Positions 12,976 through 21,522 of a DNA stretch of 64,000 nucleotides are shown here, one piece after another. The number at the start of each line of letters is the position of its first letter. The first letter of the stretch is position 1. The notes under the pieces were generated by a model. It did not search any database, had not been told where the DNA came from, and saw nothing but the letters and a program-made list of their open reading frames with translations. The position numbers were made by a program, and so were the translations under genes. Origin of the DNA: Solirubrobacteraceae bacterium. Its GTDB lineage: Bacteria; Actinomycetota; Thermoleophilia; Solirubrobacterales; Solirubrobacteraceae. Location: NCBI GenBank assembly GCA_017882375.1, contig JADGPP010000001.1:35268-99267 (forward strand), read 5' to 3'.

Positions 12976-13722
12976 CTAGCGAAACAGCGCGCGGCTGGGG
13001 CACATGCGGGCGAGCGCGCAGCGCGAGCATGCGGGCGAGCGCGCGTGGCAGGTGCGCCGGCCGTGGCGCAGCAGGTTGACGTGCAGCTCGAGCTCCTGCC
13101 CGGGCGGGGTGAGCGCGAGCATCTGGTCGTGCAGGCGCTGCAACGGCGCGCCGCCCTGCAGCAGGTGCAGGCGCGCGCCGACGCGCGAGACGTGCGTGTC
13201 GACCGGCACGTCGCGCAAGCCGTAGGCGAACAGCAACACGCAGGCGGCAGTCTTGCGCCCGACGCCGGGCAGCGCGACGAGGTAGTCGCGCGCCTGCAGC
13301 AGCGGCGCGCGCGGCAGCCAGTCGAGCGACAGCCCGTGCGGGGACCGATCGGAGATCGGCCGTCGGGGATCGTCTGAGATCGCGCGCAGGATCGCCTGGA
13401 TGCGCACGGACTTGACCTTGGAGATGCCGCCCGGGCGGATCGCCTCCTCGATCTCGGCGACGGGCGCGTCGCGCACCGCCTCCCACGACGGGAAGCGCGT
13501 GCGCAGGCGCAGGAAGGCGACGTCGCGGTTGCGGTCGTTGGTCGACTGCGACAGCACGGTGAGCACGAGCTCGGCGATCGGATGGCCGTGGGGGCGCATC
13601 AACGGGATGCCGTAGACGTCGCGCAGGCGGTCGCGAACGCGCAGGACGCGGGCGCGAGACGGCGGCTTCCAGGGGGCGGCGGGCGGCTTGGAGCGGGCGC
13701 GCTTGGGGTCGCTGGGAGGCAC
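12976..13722 (-). CDS. nth: Endonuclease III-type DNA glycosylase
   Basis: Base-excision-repair glycosylase/AP lyase of the HhH-GPD family. 248 residues from GTG at 13722. The hairpin-helix-hairpin LPGVGRKTAACVL with the catalytic Lys, the catalytic Asp in VPVDTHVSRVG, and a C-terminal [4Fe-4S] loop with the exact Nth spacing C-x6-C-x2-C-x5-C are all present. The frame is open to 14262, but residues upstream are a shadow of the opposite-strand hydrolase. The first ~30 residues (Lys/Arg/Pro-rich) are a poorly conserved extension. Confidence 0.92.
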   Translation of the reverse strand: MPPSDPKRARSKPPAAPWKPPSRARVLRVRDRLRDVYGIPLMRPHGHPIAELVLTVLSQSTNDRNRDVAFLRLRTRFPSWEAVRDAPVAEIEEAIRPGGISKVKSVRIQAILRAISDDPRRPISDRSPHGLSLDWLPRAPLLQARDYLVALPGVGRKTAACVLLFAYGLRDVPVDTHVSRVGARLHLLQGGAPLQRLHDQMLALTPPGQELELHVNLLRHGRRTCHARSPACSRCALARMCPSRALFR

Positions 13723-13821
13723 CGCATCACGGTATCCGCCACGCCGCGCCGGTAGTGCCTCGCGCGAGCCGCGGGGCCGGCAGCGTGACCCGAGCAGGCG
13801 CGGCCCAGATATCCTCGCGCG

Positions 13822-14688
13822 GTGCCTGAGGCGACCGACCACGACGGCGAGATCGACGGGCGGCCGATCTTCTGGCGCAGCGCCTCGCTCGCCGGGGGCG
13901 CAAACGGAGCCTCCGCGGCGCCAGCGGGGACGGGGGCGCGCGACGGTGCGGTGCCGCTGTACCTGCACGGAGTTCCGGACAACTCGGACCTGTGGCTGGC
14001 GTTCCTCGCGCGCAGCGGCGGTTTGGCGCCGGACCTGCCGGGCTTCGGGCGCTCGGGCAAGCCGGGCTCGCTGCGCTTCACGATCGAGGAGTACGCGGAC
14101 TTCCTCGAGGCATTCCTGGAGCTGGTCGGCGTCGAGCGCGTGAGCATGGTCGTGCACGACTGGGGCGCGGTCGGGCTCGCGTTCGCGCAGCGCCACCCCC
14201 AGCGCATCGAGCGCCTGGTGGTGATCAACGCGGTGCCTTTTCTGCCCGGCTACCGCTGGCATCGCACGGCGCGGATCTGGCGCACGCCGGTGCTCGGCGA
14301 GCTGGCGATGGGCACGATCAACGAGCGCACGCTGCGCTTCCTGTCAAAGGAGTCCAACGCAACTGCGGGGCCGATGCCGCAGGCCTGGCGCGAGAGCGTG
14401 CTCGACCACTTCGATCAGGGCACCCAGCGGGCGATCCTGCGCCTCTATCGCAGCTCTCCGCCGGACGTCTTGGAGGCGGCCGGCGAGCAGCTGGGCGAGC
14501 TGGACGTTCCGGCGCTCGTCGTGTGGGGTCAGCGCGACCCGTACATCCCCGCTCGCTTTGGCAAGGCGTACGCCGACGTGCTCGGCGCCGAGCTGCTGGA
14601 GCTACCCGACGCGGGTCATTGGCCGTGGCTGGACCGCCCGGACACGATCGATCGCGTGGTGGGGTTCGTCGGCGCCGCGTCGGGGTGA
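13822..14688 (+). CDS. Alpha/beta hydrolase, haloalkane dehalogenase/epoxide hydrolase type
   Basis: 288 residues, GTG start. The oxyanion motif is LHGVPDNSD; the nucleophile elbow VVHDWGAVG carries Asp instead of Ser, the mark of haloalkane dehalogenases and epoxide hydrolases. The acid is probably Asp of WGQRDPYIP and the base His of DAGHWPW. A cap domain spans residues ~150-225. The substrate cannot be told from sequence. An Ala/Gly-rich insertion (residues ~22-45) precedes the first strand. Its stop overlaps the next gene by 4 bp (GTGA), so the two are coupled. Confidence 0.85.
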   Translation: MPEATDHDGEIDGRPIFWRSASLAGGANGASAAPAGTGARDGAVPLYLHGVPDNSDLWLAFLARSGGLAPDLPGFGRSGKPGSLRFTIEEYADFLEAFLELVGVERVSMVVHDWGAVGLAFAQRHPQRIERLVVINAVPFLPGYRWHRTARIWRTPVLGELAMGTINERTLRFLSKESNATAGPMPQAWRESVLDHFDQGTQRAILRLYRSSPPDVLEAAGEQLGELDVPALVVWGQRDPYIPARFGKAYADVLGAELLELPDAGHWPWLDRPDTIDRVVGFVGAASG

Positions 14689-16382
14689 GCGTGCTCGGGC
14701 GCACGTTGCGCCGAGCGTTCCCGGCGTGGGCGATCACGGCGGCGTTCGGTCTGCTGTATGTGATCGTCGCGCCACCGAGCGCCGATCTGGCGGCGGCGGG
14801 CTATCGCAGTGAACTGCTGAAGCGCGCAGGGTTCACGCTGTGGGACAACGGCTGGTATGGCGGTCACCATCTGCCCGCCTACTCGTTGCTGGCGCCGGCA
14901 CTCGGCGCGCTGATCGGGGTGCAGCTGCTGGCCGCCCTCTCGATGACGCTGGCCGCGGCTCTGTTCACGCGATTGCTGGACGGCGCCTTTGCGGCGCGCG
15001 CGACGCGCGTCGCCTCGCTGTGGTTCGCGTTCGGCGCGGCGATCGGCCTGCTCGCCAACCGGGTTCCGTTCGATCTCGGCCTGGCGATCGGCATCGGCGC
15101 CCTGGTGGCGGCGCGGTCGTCGACGCACTGCTCGGGAACGCCCTGCGTCCGCCGGCGAGGATTCGCGGCCGTGCTGGCCGTCGTGTGCACGCTGGCCAGT
15201 CCGATCGCCGGGGCGTTCCTGGCGCTCGCTGCGATCGCCTGGGCGCTGGCCGGGCGATCATCGACGGGGCCGTCGACGGAGCGCTCGTTCGCCCTCGCGC
15301 TGGCGGCCGCGGCGCTCGTGCCGATCGCGCTGCTCGTGCTCGCGTTTCCGGAAGGGGGCCCACAGCCGTTTGCCGCGTCGGCGTTCTACCCGACGCTGGC
15401 GGGCATGTTGCTGATCGTCGCTCTGATGCCGGGCGAGCAGCGCCTGCTGCGCACCGGGGCTGTGCTCTACACAGCGGCCTTGATCGGCGCCTTCCTGATC
15501 CCTACGGCGATCGGCGGCAACGTCGATCGCCTCGGCGCGCTGATGGCCGGGCCGCTGGCCGCCGCCTGCGCCCTCGCCGGTCGCTCGCGCGCGGACTCCG
15601 AGCAGCGCACGGATGCTGACGCCGGCCGGCGCGACGCGAGCGCAAGGTGGCGCGTGCGGGCACTGATCGCGTTTGCGCCGCTGCTCGTCTACTGGCAGTG
15701 CAACGCGCCGATCGGCAACTACGCCTCGGCGGCGGACGACCGGGCGGCCAATGCCTCCTTCTACACCCCGCTGCTGCACGAGCTGCGCTCGCTGGGCGTC
15801 GGCTACGGCCCGCGGCCGGTGCGCATCGAGGTCGTCCCGACGCGCGACCACGCCGAGGCGCGCTGGGTCGCGCCACACGTGATGATCGCTCGCGGGTGGG
15901 AGCGCCAGCTCGACGTCGATCGCAACGGGCTGTTCTACAGGACGCCTTTGCGCGAGGACGAGTATGAGGACTGGCTGTCCTTTGCGGCGGTCGCCTACAT
16001 CGCACTCCCCGACGCGCCGCTGGACTACTCCGGGCGCGCGGAGGCGCGCGTGGTGGGAGGGGCTCCGTCCTATCTGCGCGAAGTCTGGCGATCGCGCCAC
16101 TGGCGGCTGTTCGAAGTGCTCAGAGCCACTCCGCTCTCGCCGCTTGCGAGCGCTGTTACGCAACTCGACAGCGATTCCTTCACGCTGCGGACTCCGGGCG
16201 CCGGGACCTACGACGTTCGCGTGCGCTTTACGCCCTACTGGGCGCTCGCCGGCGGACACGGGTGCGTGCGTCGTGCCCCCGGAGGCTGGACGGACGTGCA
16301 GACGCGCAGCGGCGGCGACGTGCAGGTCGTGATCGACTTCTCGCTCTCGCGCGTGTTCGATCACGGCCCGCGCTGTCGCTGA
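14685..16382 (+). CDS. Large multi-pass membrane protein, possibly GT-C-like
   Basis: 565 residues, start GTG at 14685 overlapping the previous stop. About ten hydrophobic segments cover residues 15-320; the remaining ~240 residues, after RWRVRALIAFAPLLVYWQ, look extracytoplasmic and end with a small beta domain. The first loop contains LWDNGWYGGHHLPAYS, an acidic/aromatic loop after TM1 as in membrane glycosyltransferases of the GT-C fold, but no family can be assigned safely. The order hydrolase-membrane protein-PAP2 is compact and may be one transcript. Confidence 0.7.
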   Translation: MSVLGRTLRRAFPAWAITAAFGLLYVIVAPPSADLAAAGYRSELLKRAGFTLWDNGWYGGHHLPAYSLLAPALGALIGVQLLAALSMTLAAALFTRLLDGAFAARATRVASLWFAFGAAIGLLANRVPFDLGLAIGIGALVAARSSTHCSGTPCVRRRGFAAVLAVVCTLASPIAGAFLALAAIAWALAGRSSTGPSTERSFALALAAAALVPIALLVLAFPEGGPQPFAASAFYPTLAGMLLIVALMPGEQRLLRTGAVLYTAALIGAFLIPTAIGGNVDRLGALMAGPLAAACALAGRSRADSEQRTDADAGRRDASARWRVRALIAFAPLLVYWQCNAPIGNYASAADDRAANASFYTPLLHELRSLGVGYGPRPVRIEVVPTRDHAEARWVAPHVMIARGWERQLDVDRNGLFYRTPLREDEYEDWLSFAAVAYIALPDAPLDYSGRAEARVVGGAPSYLREVWRSRHWRLFEVLRATPLSPLASAVTQLDSDSFTLRTPGAGTYDVRVRFTPYWALAGGHGCVRRAPGGWTDVQTRSGGDVQVVIDFSLSRVFDHGPRCR

Positions 16383-16416
16383 CCCCATCGCCTCGTGTCG
16401 ACTAGGCTTCTCAGTG

Positions 16417-17208
16417 ATGCTCGCCCGCGCTCGTCTCCTGCAGGCGCGCGTCCTGCCGCACGGCTGGCTTGACGCGCTGCGGCAGGTCTCGCTCTTCGCC
16501 GCCGCGTATGTCGCCTACCGGCTCGTGCGCGGACTGGTCGAGGGCGACGCCAACGCGGCGTTCGCTCACGCCCGCGATGTGATCTCGATCGAGAGCAAGC
16601 TGCACCTGTTCATCGAGCCGAGCGTGCAGGCATGGGCATCGAGTAGCCACCTGGTGATGGTGAGCGCGAGTTGGCTGTACGTCAACGCGCAGACGTCGAT
16701 CACGCTGAGCGCGCTGCTGTATCTGTATCTGCGCCACAACCGCTCGTTCTACTTCGTGCGCAACATGTTCATGATCGCGATGGCGATCGCGCTGATCGCC
16801 TACATCGTGTTCCCGACGGCGCCGCCGCGCTTCATGCCCGAGTGGGGCTTCATCGACAGCGTGTCGGACTTCACGGGCGTGCGCGTGTCGCATGCGAGCG
16901 GCTCGATGACAGCGCTGTTCAACCCGTACGCGGCGGTCCCGTCGATGCACGTGGCGTTCGCGCTGATGATCGGCTGGCCGCTGGCGCGCCTGGCCCGGCA
17001 CCGAGCCGTGCGCGTGCTGTGGCTGGTGTACCCGTTCCTGATGACGTTCGTGATCGTCGTCACGGCCAACCACTTCATCGTCGACGCGCTGCTCGGAGCG
17101 CTGACCGCCGGCGCGTCGGCATACGGCGCACGCTGGCTGGCGCGCGCCCGGCCGAGCGTGTGGCGCTTCTCGACCGTCCCGTCCGCGCACGTACGGGCGA
17201 GCGGGTAG
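16417..17208 (+). CDS. PAP2/AUR1-like phosphatidic acid phosphatase-fold membrane enzyme
   Basis: 263 residues, five or six membrane segments. The phosphatase-fold motifs are AVPSMHVAFAL (C2, catalytic His) and ANHFIVDALLG (C3, His and Asp); PTAPPRF precedes them. The spacing and the N-terminal half resemble the AUR1/inositol-phosphoceramide-synthase branch rather than soluble PAP2. In context (next to a CDP-alcohol phosphotransferase and inositol-phosphate synthase) it could dephosphorylate or transfer an inositol-phosphate head group; that is inference. A GTG three bases earlier (16414) is an equal candidate start. Confidence 0.8.
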   Translation: MLARARLLQARVLPHGWLDALRQVSLFAAAYVAYRLVRGLVEGDANAAFAHARDVISIESKLHLFIEPSVQAWASSSHLVMVSASWLYVNAQTSITLSALLYLYLRHNRSFYFVRNMFMIAMAIALIAYIVFPTAPPRFMPEWGFIDSVSDFTGVRVSHASGSMTALFNPYAAVPSMHVAFALMIGWPLARLARHRAVRVLWLVYPFLMTFVIVVTANHFIVDALLGALTAGASAYGARWLARARPSVWRFSTVPSAHVRASG

Positions 17209-17225
17209 GCGCGACGGCGCCAAGC

Positions 17226-17909
17226 ATGGCTCCCAGACAGCACGCCTCGCCCAGGCGCTCGCGTCGCGGCGGCTACCGCTCGGGCCGCAAGTCCGGCCAG
17301 CGCCGCGCGCGCGCGGCGATCGGCTCGGGCGAACGCCGCAAGCTGGTGCGCAACCGCTTGATCGAGTCGCGCCTGACGCCAAACGCGATCTCGCTGACGG
17401 GCCTGGTGCTGAACATCGTCGCGGCGGTGCTCGTGTGGGAAAGGCTGTTCTTCCTCGGCGGGATCGCCTTCGTGGTCGGCTCGGTGATGGATACGCTCGA
17501 CGGCCGCTACTCGCGCATGTCGGGCAAGGGCACTCCGTTCGGCGCGTTCTTGGACTCGACGCTGGACCGCGTCGAGGAGGGGATCGTGCTGACGGCGGTC
17601 GCCGGCTACTTCGCGCTGAACGGAAACCGCGCGGCGGCGGCTGCGGTGGTCGTCGCGGTGCTCGCGTCGCTGATGGTCAGCTACACGCGCGCTCGCGCGG
17701 AGGCGCTGGGCGTGGAGTGCAAGGTCGGAATCGCCACGCGCCCGGTGCGCGTTGTGATCCTGGCGATCGGCCTGATCTTCGCGCGCGGCGCCTCGCTCGG
17801 CGACTTCGAGCTGCTGCAGCCGGCCGTGTACGTGCTCGCGGCGCTCAGCCTGGTGACGGTCGGCCAGCGCATCTGGCACGTGCGGCGCGAACTCGTCGGT
17901 GTGACCTAG
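17226..17909 (+). CDS. CDP-alcohol phosphatidyltransferase, probable phosphatidylinositol-phosphate synthase
   Basis: Membrane enzyme that moves a phosphatidyl group from CDP-diacylglycerol to an alcohol. 227 residues; the N-terminal ~35 are Arg/Ser-rich and cytosolic, then about six membrane helices. The family signature is MDTLDGRYSR-x(7)-GAFLDSTLDR: D-x2-DG-x2-(A replaced by S)-R, then G-x3-D-x3-D. The acceptor is probably inositol-1-phosphate because the next gene makes it, as in mycobacterial PIP synthase; glycerol-phosphate cannot be excluded from sequence. ATG at 17226 lies 17 bp after the PAP2 gene. A 6-bp hairpin (17918-17933) follows the stop. Confidence 0.85.
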   Translation: MAPRQHASPRRSRRGGYRSGRKSGQRRARAAIGSGERRKLVRNRLIESRLTPNAISLTGLVLNIVAAVLVWERLFFLGGIAFVVGSVMDTLDGRYSRMSGKGTPFGAFLDSTLDRVEEGIVLTAVAGYFALNGNRAAAAAVVVAVLASLMVSYTRARAEALGVECKVGIATRPVRVVILAIGLIFARGASLGDFELLQPAVYVLAALSLVTVGQRIWHVRRELVGVT

Positions 17910-18003
17910 CGCGGGCGGCGGAGTAGTCTCCGCTAAGCCAACAAACCTTCCTTGACCGCGCCTCGGCCCCAGCGCCGAGCCCTCACAAAAGGATATTTCT
18001 CTC

Positions 18004-19239
18004 GTGATCAAGCAGCATTCAAGCGGCGACGCCTCAACAGACGGCGCGGCCTCCAAGAACGGCTCCGCGCGCTACCAGTCCGACAAGGTCCGCGTCGCGA
18101 TCGTCGGCGTCGGCAACTGCGCCTCGGCGTTCGTGCAGGGCGTCAACTACTACCGCGACGCCGACCCCAACGAGCGCGTCCCCGGCCTGATGCACGTCGA
18201 CCTCGGCGGCTACCACGTGCGCGACATCGAGTTCACGGCCGCCTTCGACATCGACGCCACGAAGGTCGGCAAGGACCTCGGCGAAGCGATCTGGGCGGGA
18301 CAGAACAACACGATGAAGTTCGCCAAGGTCCCGAAGAAGCTCGGTGTGCCCGTCTACCGCGGGATGACGCACGACGGCCTGGGCAAGTACCTCAAGGAGA
18401 AGATCGTCAAGGCCCCCGGCGAGACCGCCGACATCGTGAAGATCCTCAAGGACACGCACACCGATGTGGTGGTCTCCTACCTGCCGGTCGGCTCCGAGCA
18501 GGCGACGAAGTGGTACGTCGAGCAGGTGCTCGAGGCCGGCTGCGGCTTCGTCAACTGCATCCCGGTGTTCATCGCGCGCGAGAACTACTGGGACAACCGC
18601 TTCAAGGCGGCGCGCCTGCCGATCGTCGGCGACGACATCAAGTCGCAGGTCGGCGCGACGATCGTGCATCGCACGCTCGCCCGCCTGTTCGCCGACCGCG
18701 GCGTGGAGATCGAGCGCACCTCGCAGCTGAACGTCGGCGGCAACATGGACTTCTACAACATGCTCGAGCGCGAGCGCCTGGAGTCCAAGAAAATCTCCAA
18801 GACAAACGCCGTCACCTCGATCATGGACCACGAGCTGGCACCCGGCGACATCCACGTCGGCCCGTCGGACTACGTGCCGTGGCTGACCGACCGCAAGTGG
18901 GCGCACATCCGGATCGAGGGCCAGGCCTTCGGCGACGTGCCGCTGAACCTCGAGCTGAAGCTCGAGGTGTGGGACTCGCCGAACTCGGCGGGGATCGTGA
19001 TCGACGCCGTGCGCTGCTGCAAGCTGGCGCTCAACCACGGCCTCGGCGGCCAGCTCGACGGACCGTCCTCCTACCTGATGAAGTCGCCGCACAACCAGCG
19101 CCCGGATGACCAGGCGCGCACGGACACGGAGAAGTTCATCGCCAAGTACGGGCGGCCCGGAGCGTCGGGCAAACGCGTAGCGGCCAAGACGCCGGCACGC
19201 GCCAAAGCGAAAGCCGTCAAGGCGTCCGCCGCCAAGTAA
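18004..19239 (+). CDS. ino1: Inositol-3-phosphate synthase (actinobacterial/archaeal type)
   Basis: NAD-dependent enzyme turning glucose-6-phosphate into myo-inositol phosphate, the precursor of inositol lipids and mycothiol-type thiols. 411 residues, GTG start with AAAAGGA upstream. The Rossmann motif is [29 protein letters not shown] and SYVPWL-like [11 protein letters not shown], then [22 protein letters not shown], are family landmarks. The first 30 residues are polar and unconserved, and the last 25 are Ala/Lys-rich (a low-complexity tail). It lies 94 bp after the CDP-alcohol phosphotransferase. Confidence 0.95.
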   Translation: MIKQHSSGDASTDGAASKNGSARYQSDKVRVAIVGVGNCASAFVQGVNYYRDADPNERVPGLMHVDLGGYHVRDIEFTAAFDIDATKVGKDLGEAIWAGQNNTMKFAKVPKKLGVPVYRGMTHDGLGKYLKEKIVKAPGETADIVKILKDTHTDVVVSYLPVGSEQATKWYVEQVLEAGCGFVNCIPVFIARENYWDNRFKAARLPIVGDDIKSQVGATIVHRTLARLFADRGVEIERTSQLNVGGNMDFYNMLERERLESKKISKTNAVTSIMDHELAPGDIHVGPSDYVPWLTDRKWAHIRIEGQAFGDVPLNLELKLEVWDSPNSAGIVIDAVRCCKLALNHGLGGQLDGPSSYLMKSPHNQRPDDQARTDTEKFIAKYGRPGASGKRVAAKTPARAKAKAVKASAAK

Positions 19240-19282
19240 TCCCCCGCCGCGGGCGCGGGCAGCGGGCATAATCGTGGAGCCG

Positions 19283-20710
19283 ATGGCCCCGTCGTTCTCG
19301 ATCGCCCACGTCAGCCCGTACCCGTGGGAGGCGCAGGACAACGAGGTCAACGCGCACGTGCTGCGCGTGTGCACGGAGCTTTCGCGACGCGGGCACCGCG
19401 TGCTGGTGCTCGCGCCATCGCACTCGCAGGAGCGCGTTCGCGAGTCGCGCAAGGCGCTGCGCGCTGCGCGCGGCAGGCCGCAGGACCTGCTCGAGGGCAC
19501 CGACGGCGGGACGCCGCGCGTGATCGCCGTCGGCGAGGTGCTCGACGTCCCGTCGAGCGCTCGACGGCGCGCGCCGTCGCTGTCGATCGATGTCGCGCGC
19601 ACGATCGAGGAACTGCTGAGCACGGTCGAGCTGGACTTCGTGCACGTGCACGAGCCGTTTGCGCCGAGCACGTCCAACGCCGCGCTGCGTCACTCGCGGG
19701 CGCTGAACGTCGGCTCGTTTCACTCCTCCAGCGAACGGCTGCTGTCGACGCTCGTGGCGCGGCGCTTCGTGGAGAGCTTCTTCGGGCGCCTGGACGCACG
19801 CACCGCGAGCCTGCCGGCGACGGCGGAGCTGATGGATCGCCACTTCCCGGGCGACTACCGGGCGATCGCCGACGACGACGGCGCGGCGGCGCGCTTCGAG
19901 CAGGTCTACGGCGAGCTCGCCGCCCGGCGTCACGCGCGTGCGGGCGACGCGGAGCTGGCGCGCGAGCTGTCGCAGCGGCCGCTGATCGACGTCGACCTGC
20001 ACATGCACACCGATCACTCGCACGACTGCGCGACGCCGGTGGAGGTGCTGCTGGCGACCGCGCGCGCGCAGGGCCTGGGCGCGATCGCGGTGACCGACCA
20101 CAACGAGATCTCGGGCGCGCTGGAGGCACGAGCCCAGGCCGAGGCGGCCGGCGTGAAGGTGATCGTCGGCGAGGAGGTCAAGACGGCCGGGCAGGGCGAG
20201 GTGATTGGGCTGTTCATCGAGGAGAAGATCCCGCGCGGACTGTCGCTGGCGGAGACGGTCGCCGAGATCAAGCGCCAGGGCGGCCTGGTGTACGTGCCGC
20301 ACCCGTTCGATCGCATGCACTCGGTGCCCGACTACGAGCACCTGCTGACGATTCTCGACGACGTGGACGCGATCGAGGTGTTCAACCCGCGCGTGGCGAT
20401 CGGCGCATTCAACGACGAGGCCGAGCGCTTTGCCGCGAAGTACCGCATCGTGGCCGGCGCGGGCTCGGACTCGCACGTGGCCCAGGGGCTGGGCTCGGCG
20501 CGCATTCGCATGCACGATTTCGACGGTCCGCGCGAGTTCCTGCAGTCGCTGCGCGACGCCGAGATCGTCAGCGGGCGCTCGTCGCTGCTGTACGTGCAGG
20601 CGCTGAAGTTCCTGCAGACGCGGGCCACGCCCGCCTCGGCGCAGCGCGCCAGCCGCGCGCGTCGCGTCAAGCGCGTACGCCGCTCGGCGGGAGGCCGCGG
20701 CCGCGGCTGA
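19283..20710 (+). CDS. Fusion of GT4 glycosyltransferase N-terminal half with a PHP phosphoesterase domain
   Basis: 475 residues from ATG 19283 (a GTG at 19274 is also possible). Residues 1-190 resemble the acceptor-binding Rossmann half of GT4 enzymes such as PimA: HVSPYPWEAQDNEVNAHV, ELSRRGHRVLVLAPS, and FVHVHEPFAPSTSNAAL. The donor half with its E-x7-E motif is absent. Instead residues ~235-450 form a PHP domain: DVDLHMHTDHSHDC, AVTDHNEISGA, GEEVKTAGQGEVIGL, VYVPHPFDRMH and GAGSDSHVAQG supply the metal-binding His/Asp/Glu set. A basic Arg-rich tail follows. The active part is probably a metal-dependent phosphoesterase, possibly acting on an inositol lipid given its neighbours. Confidence 0.85.
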   Translation: MAPSFSIAHVSPYPWEAQDNEVNAHVLRVCTELSRRGHRVLVLAPSHSQERVRESRKALRAARGRPQDLLEGTDGGTPRVIAVGEVLDVPSSARRRAPSLSIDVARTIEELLSTVELDFVHVHEPFAPSTSNAALRHSRALNVGSFHSSSERLLSTLVARRFVESFFGRLDARTASLPATAELMDRHFPGDYRAIADDDGAAARFEQVYGELAARRHARAGDAELARELSQRPLIDVDLHMHTDHSHDCATPVEVLLATARAQGLGAIAVTDHNEISGALEARAQAEAAGVKVIVGEEVKTAGQGEVIGLFIEEKIPRGLSLAETVAEIKRQGGLVYVPHPFDRMHSVPDYEHLLTILDDVDAIEVFNPRVAIGAFNDEAERFAAKYRIVAGAGSDSHVAQGLGSARIRMHDFDGPREFLQSLRDAEIVSGRSSLLYVQALKFLQTRATPASAQRASRARRVKRVRRSAGGRGRG

Positions 20711-20746
20711 CGGGCAACTCGCACGCGTTTGCTCGCGCAAGGACTG

Positions 20747-21400
20747 ATGCACAGCCAAGGACAACCATCGGCGTCGTCAAATCCCTCGGGGTCGATGCCC
20801 GTGACCGATGACGAGATCCGCGAGAAGTACCTGGAGCGCGCAATCCGCGAGCTGAACACGCTCACGCGCGAGCTGCAGTCCTGCCCACACTGCCCGCGCG
20901 GCAACCTGATGCCGGTGCTCGGCTCCGGGCACCCGCAGGCCGACATCATGCTGCTGAAGCACGCGCCGCTGCCGTCGGAGATCGAGGAGGGCGTCGCCTT
21001 CTACGGCCGCGCCGGCGGGGCATTGATGAAGTCGCTCAAGCGCCTGCAGATCGATCCGCTGGCGGTGTACGGGACGCTGTGCGTGAAGTGCCCGCTCAGC
21101 GACGCCTCGCTGGCCGATCCGGCGTGCATCTCGCGCGTCGTCGCCGAGCTGGCGATCGTGCAGCCGAAGATCATCGTCGTGATGGGCCCGGATGCGCTGA
21201 CCGCCCTGAACGATATGGAGATCCCGCTCGCGCACGCCGTCGAGCCGCGCCTCGGCGAGATCCAGCAGATGACGCCGACCATCGACGCGCTGTACGTGCC
21301 GAACATCGACGAGTCACTGGACGAGCAGGACGCCAAGCGCGCGTTCTGGGCTGCGTTTCGCACGCTGGGCGACTGGTACGCCTCGCAGCCGCCGTATTAG
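20747..21400 (+). CDS. Divergent uracil-DNA glycosylase superfamily protein (family 4-like)
   Basis: 217 residues from the ATG at 20747 (AAGGA three bases upstream; ATGs at 20795 and 20729-frame codons are alternatives). The layout follows Fe-S uracil-DNA glycosylases: CPHC at residues 46-49, AFYGRAGGALMKSLKRL, then VYGTLCVKCPL and DPAC, giving four cysteines with family spacing. However, the catalytic GE-x-PG motif is replaced by LKHAPLPSE, and the usual HP(S) motif near the C-terminus is VPNIDES. It may be a repair enzyme with altered chemistry or an inactive DNA-binding relative. Confidence 0.75.
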   Translation: MHSQGQPSASSNPSGSMPVTDDEIREKYLERAIRELNTLTRELQSCPHCPRGNLMPVLGSGHPQADIMLLKHAPLPSEIEEGVAFYGRAGGALMKSLKRLQIDPLAVYGTLCVKCPLSDASLADPACISRVVAELAIVQPKIIVVMGPDALTALNDMEIPLAHAVEPRLGEIQQMTPTIDALYVPNIDESLDEQDAKRAFWAAFRTLGDWYASQPPY

Positions 21401-21476
21401 CGGGCCAGGCCGGCTGGACGACGGGGCGTTTGCGTTGCGCCCCTATGCGGGCTGTAACCGTGCCCAGCAGCCGCCC

Positions 21477-21520
21477 CTGTACCGCTATGAAGTCCAAACT
21501 TGTACCGAGAGGTCGGTACA
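21477..21520 (+). repeat. Left terminal inverted repeat
   Basis: Contains three copies of the TGTACCG motif: 21478-21485 (outer), 21501-21508 (23 bp further in), and an inverted copy at 21513-21520, so the inner two form a perfect 8-bp palindrome with a 4-base spacer. Ends 2 bp before the ATPase stop codon. Confidence 0.8.
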
Positions 21521-21522
21521 GG

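Noticed and set aside
16800..18056. Long minus-strand open frame of 418 codons
   Set aside because: It runs antisense through the PAP2 and CDP-alcohol phosphotransferase genes, which have clear family motifs; composition is the Arg/His-rich type expected of shadows in high-GC DNA.
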